This document shows positions 8,507-16,115 of a stretch of DNA of 64,000 nt, piece after piece. Origin of the DNA: an uncultured Photobacterium sp. Lineage in GTDB: Bacteria > Pseudomonadota > Gammaproteobacteria > Enterobacterales > Vibrionaceae. The notes under the pieces were generated by a model. The model saw only the letters and a list, made by a program, of their open reading frames with translations, ran no database searches and was not told where the DNA came from. The stretch is from NCBI RefSeq assembly GCF_947502415.1, contig NZ_CANMZV010000002.1, positions 310,001 to 374,000 on the forward strand, read 5' to 3'. The position numbers and the translations under genes were made by a program. Each line of letters begins with the position of its first letter. Position 1 is the first letter of the stretch.

Positions 8507-9982
8507 TTAATAGATGTACACTGCGCCAGATCTATCTGCCGAACCGGTATCGCTGGTGGTTTCCGAGCCATCGGAGATGATCCCTTTCGCCCCATTATCT
8601 TCACTTATAGCCGACGTAGCCAGGGTGCTGCCATCTGCACTTAATGCCACCCTCCAGCCAAAGCAATCACTGGCTCCGGTATTCGAGGCCTTGACATAGG
8701 CGTTTTGTATCCAGCTACCTGAAGTATTGCTGAACAGATACACCGCTCCGGAAATACTTTCCGTACTGGAACCTATGGTTTCCGAGCCATCGGTGAAGAC
8801 TCCTTTCGCCCCGTTACTTTCATTTGCAGCCGCCACAGTTAGGGTGCTGCCATCAGCGCTTAATGCCACATCATAACCAAATATACCACCTCTTTCGGTA
8901 TTCGAGGCTTTGATGTAGGCACTCTGCGCCCAGTTGCCAGAGGCGTTGCTGAACAGATATACAGATCCGGAGTCAGCTTTTGTACCAGAATCGGTGGTTT
9001 CTGAGCCATCAGTGATGACTCCTTTCGTCCCGTTATCTTCATATTTAGCCCCCACCGCTAGGGTGCTGCCATCTGCGGTTAATGCCAGACTATTACCAAA
9101 ATTATCATTGGCTCCGGCATTCGAGGCCTTGACATAGGCGCTCTGCGCCCAGCTGCCGGAGGCCTTGCTGAATAGATACACCGCGCCGGGGTCTCTTTTT
9201 GTATCAGAATCTGTGGCTTCTGATCCATTGGTGATGACTCCTGTCGCCCCGTTATCTTCATATGGAGCAGACACCGCCATATTGGTGCCATCTGCGCTTA
9301 ACGCAATGCGATAGCCAAAGTTGTCAAATTCTTCGGTATTCGAGGCCTTGACGTAGGCGCTCTGCGCCCAGCTGCCGGAGTTGTTGTTAAACAGATAAAC
9401 CGCGCCAGAAGCATATTCCGAACCGGTATCCGTAGTTTCTGAGCCATCGGTGATGACTCCTTTTGCCCCGTTATCTTCACCTGAAGCCCCTATTGCCAGG
9501 ATGCTGCCGTCAGCGCTTAATGCCAGACTATCACCAAATTTATCATCGGCTCCGGCATTTGAGGCCTTAAAGTAACCAATCATCCGAGTAACGGTATCAG
9601 CGGTCAGTGTCTTTTCATTTGAGGCTTTGGTGGCATTACCTGAGGTGGCCAGAATAAAGTAATCGGTAGACAGCGCCTTAACCAGGCTGTCAACAGTAAT
9701 GGTCGCGGTCAGCGCATCGATGACCGAGGTTAACACCTTACAGTTATTGGTTTGTGTCGTATCTTTTTCACATACAGTGTAGGTCACTCCGCTGTTATTC
9801 GACGCAGGTGTCCAGGTTAGGGTCATCTGTTTTACGTCGGTAGTACCTGCACTGATGTCAGCGAGATTAAAAGAGGAGAGAGAAGTGTTGTTATTGGTGG
9901 CATCGACATTATTGTCATCACTACAGCCTGCCAGCAGGCCAGCTAACAACAACGCTAAAGGGGGATATGTTATCAATTTCAT
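8507..9982 (-). CDS. FG-GAP repeat lipoprotein
   Basis: 491 residues. The N-terminus is a lipoprotein signal (LLLAGLLAGC, cysteine about residue 20), so it should be exported and lipidated. Residues about 40-130 form a fibronectin-like segment with a Cys pair (VCEKDTTQTNNCK). From about 140 to the end there are five to six copies of a roughly 65-70-residue unit built from KASNAGADDKFGDSLAL, LSADGSTLAV, a Ca-binding-like EDNGAKGV loop, and GAVYLFSNTSGSW, which is the FG-GAP/integrin-alpha beta-propeller repeat. Such proteins are secreted or surface binding scaffolds; no enzyme motif is seen. The DNA repeats are similar enough that recombination between copies is plausible. The gene is convergent with nifJ and unrelated to the purine genes. 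Ligand unknown. Confidence 0.8.
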   Translation of the reverse strand: MKLITYPPLALLLAGLLAGCSDDNNVDATNNNTSLSSFNLADISAGTTDVKQMTLTWTPASNNSGVTYTVCEKDTTQTNNCKVLTSVIDALTATITVDSLVKALSTDYFILATSGNATKASNEKTLTADTVTRMIGYFKASNAGADDKFGDSLALSADGSILAIGASGEDNGAKGVITDGSETTDTGSEYASGAVYLFNNNSGSWAQSAYVKASNTEEFDNFGYRIALSADGTNMAVSAPYEDNGATGVITNGSEATDSDTKRDPGAVYLFSKASGSWAQSAYVKASNAGANDNFGNSLALTADGSTLAVGAKYEDNGTKGVITDGSETTDSGTKADSGSVYLFSNASGNWAQSAYIKASNTERGGIFGYDVALSADGSTLTVAAANESNGAKGVFTDGSETIGSSTESISGAVYLFSNTSGSWIQNAYVKASNTGASDCFGWRVALSADGSTLATSAISEDNGAKGIISDGSETTSDTGSADRSGAVYIY

Positions 9983-10649
9983 TTTATAATGGTTTTGTGA
10001 TTTGCGTGCAAAAAAACGATGTATTATTCACGTTTTTTAGGCCTCAGTCAAAATAATTCAAATCTTCCTTTTTTTGCTTAGTAAAGGCGGGGTGAATAGC
10101 CTGCAGGCTGCCCTTGGCTGTGTGTAAAGGCTTTCCTGCCATCTCCGAGCTAGGCTACAGCCGTCATTTTCCTCTCTGCAGATCCCTCAGTTAGTAAAAG
10201 GAGCCGGATTATTGTGGATTTCATCAACATCTGAATCTGAAAAAACGATGTGTTAACTAGTTGTTATGTCAAATTAGTCAGAAACGGGGGGGATCGTTTA
10301 ACGGTCAGAGACAAAAAAGCTCCTTTGGGGACTAATGTGATATTGAGTAGCACCCAGTTAGGTCGAACTGTGAAATTTGTCACGTGTCTCAGGGCCGTCA
10401 GGCCCTTTTTTCATGATAGGCTTTCCAAACTGATAATTTTATGATTTATCAGCTAAGTTTTTGATAGGTTAATAATACCAAACTGAACAATTAACTCTCC
10501 CTTCGGGAGCGCTTCAGCTGCCCGATAACAGCTTCAAATTGTTTTGATGTAGAGGCCACTATATCTTGATTAATTTGGGTTGTTCTCAAACTGCTGAGAG
10601 TACTCTGGTTGGATCAGATTATTGTTCTGTTTGGTATAAGGACAAAATA
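9983..10649. other. 667-bp intergenic region with orphan terminator
   Basis: Divergent region between the FG-GAP lipoprotein and the next plus-strand gene. It holds an A/T dyad AAAAAACG...CGTTTTTT (10011-10038) and a GC hairpin terminator at 10391-10411 with no recognisable gene before it. A 64-codon frame at 10250-10444 runs across that terminator and is not credible as a protein. The stretch 10080-10411 may encode a small RNA. Confidence 0.4.
10391..10411 (+). terminator. Orphan rho-independent terminator
   Basis: AGGGCC (10391-10396), loop GTCA, GGCCCT (10401-10406), then a T-run through 10411. This is a textbook intrinsic terminator on the plus strand with no annotated plus-strand gene in the preceding 2 kb after nifJ, which has its own hairpin. 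Confidence 0.75.
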
Positions 10650-11303
10650 ATGAGAAAACTAAACCGGATTTGTTCGGCACTGCCAAAGTTATTGATTGGC
10701 TTTACTATGACTGCAATGACAAGCAGCGCACTGGCGGTACCTAAAGTTGCAACGCTTGAAGACGGCCGTCAGGTCATCTTGCATGATGATTTTTCCTGGC
10801 AGTATGTGGTTCCTGTTGAACAAAGACAGCATCCGGTTTCTGAGCCTTCATCCATCGACGCAGAGACGACACCTGCCTCTCTTTCCAGCCCTACGGTAAC
10901 AGCTGCACCTGTTGTTGTAACAGCCATACCGGTAGTGACTTCTGTTCAGGGTATCAAATTTGTTCCTGGGGCGAATAAGAACATTCAGCAACTAAGCCGT
11001 TCCGGAGTCGATGTGTTATTGCGCCCTGCGACATACAGAGATGGCGAATTGATGATCCCTACATCTCTGACTAACCAAAGTTCGGAGTCGGTAATTCTTG
11101 TCGAGCTGCAGGTAAGGATTCACGATGATAAAGGTCAGGAGCTTGCAAGCCAGCAAGAGAAAATCTGGACATCAGTGAAGCGAATGCCGGAAACCTATTT
11201 TCGTCCTAAGACACAGCAGGAAGGTAAGCCTCTGAAAATATCGTTACCAGAAGCTGATAGTTACTACATTGAGGCGGAAATCGTTGAGGTTGAGCATTGG
11301 TAG
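10650..11303 (+). CDS. Secreted DUF3157-like protein
   Basis: 217 residues from the ATG at 10650, chosen because it has a TAAGGA ribosome-binding site and begins a clear signal peptide (MRKLNRICSALPKLL, then a hydrophobic core, cleavage near SSALAVP). Upstream in-frame codons from 10566 add a cysteine-containing stretch without a signal character. After cleavage comes VATLEDGRQVILHDDFSWQYV, typical of the DUF3157 family as I recall it, then a Pro/Ser/Thr/Val-rich linker (about 55-95) and a C-terminal domain with a possible immunoglobulin-like fold. Probably periplasmic or envelope-associated. Function unknown; the family assignment is from memory of the LEDGRQV motif. Confidence 0.65.
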   Translation: MRKLNRICSALPKLLIGFTMTAMTSSALAVPKVATLEDGRQVILHDDFSWQYVVPVEQRQHPVSEPSSIDAETTPASLSSPTVTAAPVVVTAIPVVTSVQGIKFVPGANKNIQQLSRSGVDVLLRPATYRDGELMIPTSLTNQSSESVILVELQVRIHDDKGQELASQQEKIWTSVKRMPETYFRPKTQQEGKPLKISLPEADSYYIEAEIVEVEHW

Positions 11304-11338
11304 TAAGAGGAAAGGGAGTAGATTTATTTTTTTGTCCC

Positions 11339-11374
11339 CACCGCTTCATTACCGTTGATAGTGATGAAGCGGTG
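11339..11374. repeat. Inverted repeat after the DUF3157-like gene
   Basis: Perfect 11-bp arms CACCGCTTCAT (11339-11349) and ATGAAGCGGTG (11364-11374). It lies between convergent genes (DUF3157-like and a 40-residue minus-strand gene). Neither strand has a good T-run after it, so it is a hairpin of uncertain terminator strength. Confidence 0.5.
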
Positions 11375-11410
11375 TGACTAAATGCTAACTAAAGCTGTTT
11401 AAGCCTTAGA

Positions 11411-11533
11411 TTAGGATACTTTTTTTAGTGCTTTCTTTAGCTTCTTCAACTTACCTTGCTGCTTGGCAACTTTGGCTTTGCGGGTTTTGATTTCAGTTTT
11501 TAGTGATTTCACTTTTTTTGAAACGTTTGCCAT
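11411..11533 (-). CDS. Small lysine-rich protein (40 residues)
   Basis: Read on the minus strand, an ATG at 11533 is preceded by AGGAG with seven bases spacing. It opens a 40-codon frame ending in TAA at 11411. The product starts MANVSKKVKSLKTEIKT and is about 40% lysine with alternating hydrophobic residues, so it could be a short amphipathic coiled coil or a nucleic-acid binding peptide (predicted pI very high). The strong ribosome-binding site and biased composition support a real gene. No family is recognised. There is no obvious operon partner; the HTH gene further left in transcription direction is not linked. Confidence 0.6.
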   Translation of the reverse strand: MANVSKKVKSLKTEIKTRKAKVAKQQGKLKKLKKALKKVS

Positions 11534-11876
11534 TGTTTATCTCCTGATGTCCTATTCAATAGGTGTGGTTGCCATATTGGCGACCGAAACCCTGAGACTA
11601 CGAAGTTCTAAACTACAGAAGCTTCCTCTGAGCTATCGTTCTCCAAAGCGGATGCATTTTTAGTTTGCGTTACTTTGGGCTGCTTCTTTTACCCTTCTTC
11701 CGTTGTTTGTTGCCATGGTTTAAGCGATCCCGAAGCGGATTTTTAATGTATATACATAAAACCTGGCTCGGGTAGGAAGTTAGACAGAAAGATGCCAGCT
11801 GTTTTTATTGTAGCTGGCAAATTTCTATTGGGGTAAGGCGAACAACCATGACTTCCTTGTCAATGACGAGCGTTTA
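11534..11876. other. 343-bp intergenic stretch, nothing firm
   Basis: It lies between the lysine-rich small gene and the XRE regulator. A 17-codon minus-strand frame (start near 11714) begins MATNNGRRVKEAA but has no good ribosome-binding site. I see no terminator or repeat I can defend. Confidence 0.3.
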
Positions 11877-12092
11877 TTACACATCTTCTTCGTCTATGTA
11901 TTCGAGAATGTCCCCTGGCTGGCATTGAAGGTGCTTACATATGGCATCCAGTGTTGTCAGGCGAAGCGCTTTAGCCCTGCCATTCTTAAGAACAGACAGG
12001 TTTTGTTCCGTGATGCCTATCTTTGCAGCAAGTTCATTTGAGCGCATTTTCCGCTTTGCCAGCATCACATCCAAGTTAATGATAATTGGCAC
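11877..12092 (-). CDS. Small XRE-family (YozG-like) HTH regulator
   Basis: 71 residues, essentially one helix-turn-helix domain: LAAKIGITEQNLSVLKNGRAK (split across helices 2 and 3, about 20-40) and a C-terminal LDAICKHLQCQPGDILEY motif of the Cro/CI-like COG3655 group. Translation probably starts at GTG (12092) with AAGG seven bases upstream. It sits 9 bp after the DUF2975 membrane gene and is co-transcribed with it. This pair (DUF2975 plus YozG-type HTH) is common in bacteria, and the HTH probably controls its own operon; the signal is unknown. Confidence 0.85.
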   Translation of the reverse strand: MPIIINLDVMLAKRKMRSNELAAKIGITEQNLSVLKNGRAKALRLTTLDAICKHLQCQPGDILEYIDEEDV

Positions 12093-12101
12093 AAAATCAC
12101 C

Positions 12102-12635
12102 TTAGATTGTTAATTCATGCTCTTCTTTCATGTCTTTAGCAAGCGCCATGACATGTGAGATGGCACGCACCATGAGTCCAATGACAAAAATTGTCAACTC
12201 AGTGTCTGAAAAATAGAGGCCAGTGTTCAATTCTTCCTCTCCGATGGACAAAACTGTGCCAAGTGATAGGTCGGAAAATGCACTGATAAAAGGTGAAGCA
12301 ATCATCAGATTAGCCATTTTTTTCAGGCAGGAAACGTTGTTAGGAGTAAAAACCTGACCGTCCCGATACAAACGGAACAGACGAATTAGTTGCCAGATAA
12401 TTGCCATGTAAACCAAAGAGGGTGCCAGCGCAAAAGGATATCCCATGAATGCTTTGCTTGGTGAAAACGGTAGATCAACAGGATAGCTGAATTCTAGATT
12501 TACCAAACTGCTGGACTCAACTAATGTGCCATAAAACCAAAGGAAGGAAATGAAAACAGGTGTGGTGATAAAAATGGTCCAGAGCAAAATCAGTAGTCGT
12601 TTACTGAGTTTCTCAATGGCTTGTTGGTGGTGCAT
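12102..12635 (-). CDS. DUF2975 membrane protein
   Basis: 177 residues with four predicted membrane segments (about 15-35, 65-90, 108-128, 145-165), matching DUF2975. The loop RLYRDGQVFTPNNV (about 90-103) is characteristic: in the family a short YRxGxxFT motif follows the second segment. GGAG lies eight bases before the ATG. It is the first gene of a two-gene operon with the XRE regulator. The pair may sense a membrane or envelope condition, but no biochemical role is established. Confidence 0.82.
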   Translation of the reverse strand: MHHQQAIEKLSKRLLILLWTIFITTPVFISFLWFYGTLVESSSLVNLEFSYPVDLPFSPSKAFMGYPFALAPSLVYMAIIWQLIRLFRLYRDGQVFTPNNVSCLKKMANLMIASPFISAFSDLSLGTVLSIGEEELNTGLYFSDTELTIFVIGLMVRAISHVMALAKDMKEEHELTI

Positions 12636-12668
12636 GAATAATTCTCCGAATAATTTATGGGTAATAGA

Positions 12669-12698
12669 TTGACATGCATAATTGTGCTTGGCAATAAT
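12669..12698 (+). promoter_or_regulatory. Sigma-70-type promoter for the DUF2799 lipoprotein
   Basis: TTGACA at 12669-12674 and AATAAT at 12693-12698 (18-bp spacer). Just downstream is a TTATCG-TTTTT-CGATAA dyad (12702-12718) that could be an operator or a 5'-UTR hairpin. The DUF2799 gene starts at 12746. Confidence 0.5.
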
Positions 12699-12745
12699 AA
12701 TTTATCGTTTTTCGATAAGTTATTAATTTGTAGTAATGAGGTTTT

Positions 12746-13273
12746 ATGTATAAGCGCCCCCTGTGTATGGTTGTTCTGGTTCAACTGGTTGGTTGTTCAA
12801 GTATGTCTGTTGAAGAATGCAAAGTGGCAGATTGGTATTCAGTTGGTCTTCAGGACGGGCAAAATGGCGCTCCGTCATCACGGGTGAGCGATTATGCGGA
12901 AGACTGCCTGGAAGCTAATGTTACCGTTGATCAGGCTGTCTGGTTTAACGGTTATGATTTAGGCCTGACTTATTATTGTATGCCTGATAACGGATATCGT
13001 ATTGGTCGTTCCGGTGGGGGATATTATGGTGTGTGTGATAGTCCTTTGTTCCTTGAGCAATATAACCTTGGCAGGAAAGAGTACCAGGTTGAGCAGCGTA
13101 TTCGTGAGATAGACAGGGAGCTGGCCTCGATAGCCAATCAATTAAGGCAGCTTGAAAAGAATGCGAAATACAACAGTGATGAAGGTAAACGCCTTCGAAG
13201 CCGAGAGTCAATGTTGCGATCGGAGAGGCGCTCATTGATGGTACCAACGATTCAGTATCACTTTACATTTTGA
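12746..13273 (+). CDS. DUF2799 lipoprotein
   Basis: 175 residues. The N-terminal signal ends in a lipobox (QLVGC, cysteine about 17). Then comes the DUF2799 signature: CKVADWYSVGLQDGQNG, a DYAEDC motif and WFNGYDLGLTYYC, with paired cysteines (about 25, 54, 76, 93). The C-terminal third (about 110-160) is a charged coiled-coil segment with heptad-like spacing (RIREIDRELASIANQL). GAGG lies five bases upstream of the ATG. Envelope protein of unknown role, divergent from the XRE/DUF2975 pair. Confidence 0.8.
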   Translation: MYKRPLCMVVLVQLVGCSSMSVEECKVADWYSVGLQDGQNGAPSSRVSDYAEDCLEANVTVDQAVWFNGYDLGLTYYCMPDNGYRIGRSGGGYYGVCDSPLFLEQYNLGRKEYQVEQRIREIDRELASIANQLRQLEKNAKYNSDEGKRLRSRESMLRSERRSLMVPTIQYHFTF

Positions 13274-13453
13274 GTTTTATCTGACTCATTAACTCAGGCA
13301 TTTATGCATGTGGTTTCTTTTGTTTTGGTTGAATCATGAACTAACTAATTTTCAGTTTTGTTTTGATATTGACAGTGAGAATGCTGAGCAGTAGTTTTCA
13401 TGTTTCGTTATTGAACGATGTTCATTTTGATTTAACCATATTGGTCTATAACA

Positions 13454-13999
13454 ATGAAAAAAGTACAACACATCATCCTTGCTGCTATTGCGGCAGTTTC
13501 TGTTTCAACATCAGCTATGGCGGGTGAACATACAATTGTCGGTGGACTGTCTAAGACAAGTATCGACTCAGCACCGAAGGATCTGTACGGCGTTAACGTT
13601 AAATACCGCTATGAAGGCGGTTCTCGTCTGGGTTTGATTGCTACGGGTACAATTAATGCGAATAGTACTGATGAGCTGGTTGCTCAGAATGGTAAACTTA
13701 CAACGAAAAAGGAAACCACTTACGGTTATGGTTCCTTTTCTCTTGGTCCTGTGTATCGTCTAAACTCCGTTTTAAGTGCTTACAGTACTGTTGGTTATGC
13801 TGATTACTTTGTTGAAGTTAATGACAAAGCGAAAAACACTAAATATAAAACGCGCGACGAAGAAATGTTTTCAGCTAGCCTGGGTATGCAGGCTAACATT
13901 ACTACTCACCTAGTACTTGATGCTAGCTACGAGTATGTACCGTTTAGCGGTGATAACGATGCCGGTACATTTTCTCTGGGTCTAGGTTACCGTTTTTAA
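13454..13999 (+). CDS. Ail/Lom/OmpX-like outer-membrane beta-barrel protein
   Basis: 181 residues with a signal peptide cut near SAMAGEHT, then an alternating beta-strand pattern through to a C-terminal GLGYRF, whose terminal phenylalanine is the usual BAM recognition residue. Size and pattern fit a six-to-eight-stranded small barrel of the Ail/Lom/OmpX type. Such proteins act in adhesion, serum resistance or envelope stability. It is monocistronic, with its own terminator at 14030-14054. The exact family is uncertain because barrel sequences diverge. Confidence 0.7.
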   Translation: MKKVQHIILAAIAAVSVSTSAMAGEHTIVGGLSKTSIDSAPKDLYGVNVKYRYEGGSRLGLIATGTINANSTDELVAQNGKLTTKKETTYGYGSFSLGPVYRLNSVLSAYSTVGYADYFVEVNDKAKNTKYKTRDEEMFSASLGMQANITTHLVLDASYEYVPFSGDNDAGTFSLGLGYRF

Positions 14000-14029
14000 T
14001 TGAGCGGTTAGCTGCTATTAGTAAATAAT

Positions 14030-14054
14030 AAAACCGGGCTTTGGGCCCGGTTTT
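14030..14054. terminator. Bidirectional terminator between the barrel protein and the NCS2 permease
   Basis: AAAACCGGGC (14030-14039) pairs with GCCCGGTTTT (14045-14054). T-rich tails occur on both strands (TTTTGTATTT on plus; TTTTATTATTT on minus), so it can serve both convergent genes. Confidence 0.85.
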
Positions 14055-14091
14055 GTATTTATAGATGTAACAGGGACAAAGCGGAACTTAG

Positions 14092-15495
14092 TTATTTCTC
14101 AGCTGCCAGTTGCTGAGCGCGGCGGGCTTTAGCTGCCAATAAACGAGATGCTCGTTTGTCCGGCTTAATCAGAATCCCTTTTGCCGTCATGCTTTCGTCC
14201 GAAGTCGCTTTTTTCTTCGACTTTGGCAGCAATTGGTTCAGAACTACAGTGGCGAGAGTGCCTGTGGTGATACCCGAATGGAACACCATTTGTAGATCCT
14301 CTGGGAAGTGTTGTAGTAGGCGAGGTTCCAGTGTCACAGCCAGACCGGATGCCAGACCGACACAGACCACCAGCGCATTACGGCGTGAATCGGCAGCATT
14401 GAGCAGCATTCGGATACCGGCGTAAGCAATCATACCAAACATAACAAAGCCGACCCCGCCCAGTACCGGTTTAGGTACTGTGACAGCTAAAGCCGCCAGT
14501 TTCGGGAAGAGTCCCCCTAAGACTAATAAGCCGCCAGTGACAGCAACTACGAAACGGCTGGCTACGCCACTGATCCCGACAATACCAACATTCTGGCTGA
14601 AGCTGGCAACCGGCATGGCCGACAATATGGAACCAAAGGTGCTGCCAAGGCCGTCACCCAGCAGGCCGCGTTTCAGATCTTTGCCTGAGACTTCAACATG
14701 ACAGTTATTGCCCAACGCCATGAAATCACCGGTGGCTTCGGCAACAACAACCAGATAGACCAGCGTCATACTGATGATGGCTGGCATCGAGAAAGTCATT
14801 CCATACTTGAAGGGTTCCGGGCTTGCGACCCACTGAGCTTCGTAAAGCTGAGTGAGGTCGACCATACCAAGCGGAATCGCCAGAATATAGCCAGCTGCCA
14901 GACCGATCACGATTGCAGAGGCAGCGATAGCACCTTTACAAAAGACCGATACTCCGATCACTACCGCCAGAGAAGCCGCAGCAAGGAATATCTTCGGCAA
15001 GGAAGCGAATGAAGGATCGCCAGCAGGGGCATCACCAATCCAGTTCATTGCCACAGGCAGGATTGTCAGACCGATGAGGGTTACCACTACACCGCTTACA
15101 AGATTAGGGAACAGCTTGCGGATCTGTTCCATATAAAAGCTGGCAATGATCACCATAAAGGATCCGACAAAGGTGGCACCGAGAATTGTAGACATCCCGG
15201 ATGTCTTTCCGATTGTGATTAGTGTGCCCAGGAAAGCAAAGCTGGAACCCATGACAACCGGTAGACGAATGCCGACTGGGCCGGCTCCAATACACTGGAC
15301 AATAGTGGCGATACCGGAAATAAACAGGGATGCACTGATCAAGGTAACAACCTCACCTTCAGGCAGACCGATAGCTCCACCAACGATCAGCGGAACGGCG
15401 ACGATACCGCCGATAGAGGCGAGCATGTGTTGTAGGGCGAGGAAAAATGTCACCCCCTGGGGGGGCTTTTCATTGAGGGTATAGAGTAATTGCAT
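14092..15495 (-). CDS. NCS2-family purine permease
   Basis: 467 residues with about 14 hydrophobic segments. NCS2 motifs are visible: LALQHMLASIGGIVAVPLI in the first segment, AEATGDFMALGN (segment 8 region) and SFSQNVGIVGISGVASR (segment 10), which carries the conserved Q/N. This type imports xanthine or uric acid with protons or Na+ across the inner membrane. AAGGA lies eight bases before the ATG. It is downstream of xdhAB-xdhC on the same strand, 119 bp away, so it probably supplies their substrate. The QNVG form is closer to uric-acid/xanthine carriers (UacT, UapA) than to XanQ (QNNG). The exact substrate is not decided by sequence alone. Confidence 0.88.
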   Translation of the reverse strand: MQLLYTLNEKPPQGVTFFLALQHMLASIGGIVAVPLIVGGAIGLPEGEVVTLISASLFISGIATIVQCIGAGPVGIRLPVVMGSSFAFLGTLITIGKTSGMSTILGATFVGSFMVIIASFYMEQIRKLFPNLVSGVVVTLIGLTILPVAMNWIGDAPAGDPSFASLPKIFLAAASLAVVIGVSVFCKGAIAASAIVIGLAAGYILAIPLGMVDLTQLYEAQWVASPEPFKYGMTFSMPAIISMTLVYLVVVAEATGDFMALGNNCHVEVSGKDLKRGLLGDGLGSTFGSILSAMPVASFSQNVGIVGISGVASRFVVAVTGGLLVLGGLFPKLAALAVTVPKPVLGGVGFVMFGMIAYAGIRMLLNAADSRRNALVVCVGLASGLAVTLEPRLLQHFPEDLQMVFHSGITTGTLATVVLNQLLPKSKKKATSDESMTAKGILIKPDKRASRLLAAKARRAQQLAAEK

Positions 15496-15539
15496 AGTTG
15501 TGTCCTTACGCTCATGCGCATTTTTTTAGAATTCTGGTT

Positions 15540-15562
15540 GTTCCCCTGCTGAACAGGGGAAC
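15540..15562. repeat. Intercistronic hairpin between xdhC and permease gene
   Basis: GTTCCCCTG (15540-15548), loop CTGAA, CAGGGGAAC (15554-15562). A second dyad, TATAGCCGGTT/AACTGGCTATA (15601-15627), overlaps the xdhC stop. Without a T-run on the minus strand these more likely shape mRNA stability or differential expression than terminate. Confidence 0.5.
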
Positions 15563-15614
15563 GGACATTTGCTCACGTTTTTATTTGTTTGCAACTGATA
15601 TATAGCCGGTTGAT

Positions 15615-16115
15615 TTAACTGGCTATATCTGCTGCGATGTCGTCGATAACGGCATTGATCGCATTAAGGATCGGCTGATAACCGGTACAGCGGCAAAGGT
15701 TTCCTTCCAACGCATCCATGATTTGCTCTGAATTCGGGTTTGGCTGCTTCTTCATCAGAGCCCAGGTGCTCATCATCACACCCGGCGTGCAGAATCCACA
15801 CTGTACGCCGCCTCTTTTAATGAAAGATTGCTGTAACTTCTGAGCAAGCGGATCGTCTTTCAGACCTTCGATAGTGACAATCTCTGCCAGCTGACATTGT
15901 GCTGCCAGTATCATGCAGGAACAGACCGCGGCACCGTCCATGACGACAGTACAGGCACCGCATTCGCCGACTGCGCAGCCTTCTTTGGTTCCTGCCAGGC
16001 CGAGATCGTTGCGTAGCAAGTCGAGAAGTCGGGTGTTGCCGTCAACCTGAAGTTGGTAAGCCCTATCGTTAACGGTTAATGCCACTGGCGACAGATTTGT
16101 TTCCAATCGACTCAT
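15615..16115 (-). CDS. xdhC: [2Fe-2S] subunit of xanthine dehydrogenase-type molybdenum hydroxylase
   Basis: 166 residues. The plant-type N-terminal ferredoxin motif CAVGECGACTVVMDGAAVCSC (about 47-67) and the C-terminal helical cluster motif CGFCTPGV (about 107) with LCRCTGY (about 139) hold two [2Fe-2S] clusters. It relays electrons from the molybdenum site to FAD. Its ATG overlaps the TGA stop of the upstream fused xdhAB gene (ATGA), so translation is coupled. It is the electron-transfer partner of the adjacent fusion and forms the usual Mo / FAD / Fe-S set of three. Confidence 0.92.
   Translation of the reverse strand: MSRLETNLSPVALTVNDRAYQLQVDGNTRLLDLLRNDLGLAGTKEGCAVGECGACTVVMDGAAVCSCMILAAQCQLAEIVTIEGLKDDPLAQKLQQSFIKRGGVQCGFCTPGVMMSTWALMKKQPNPNSEQIMDALEGNLCRCTGYQPILNAINAVIDDIAADIAS

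Noticed and set aside
10250-10444. 64-codon plus-strand frame
   Set aside because: It runs through an intrinsic terminator and has no ribosome-binding site or recognisable composition.
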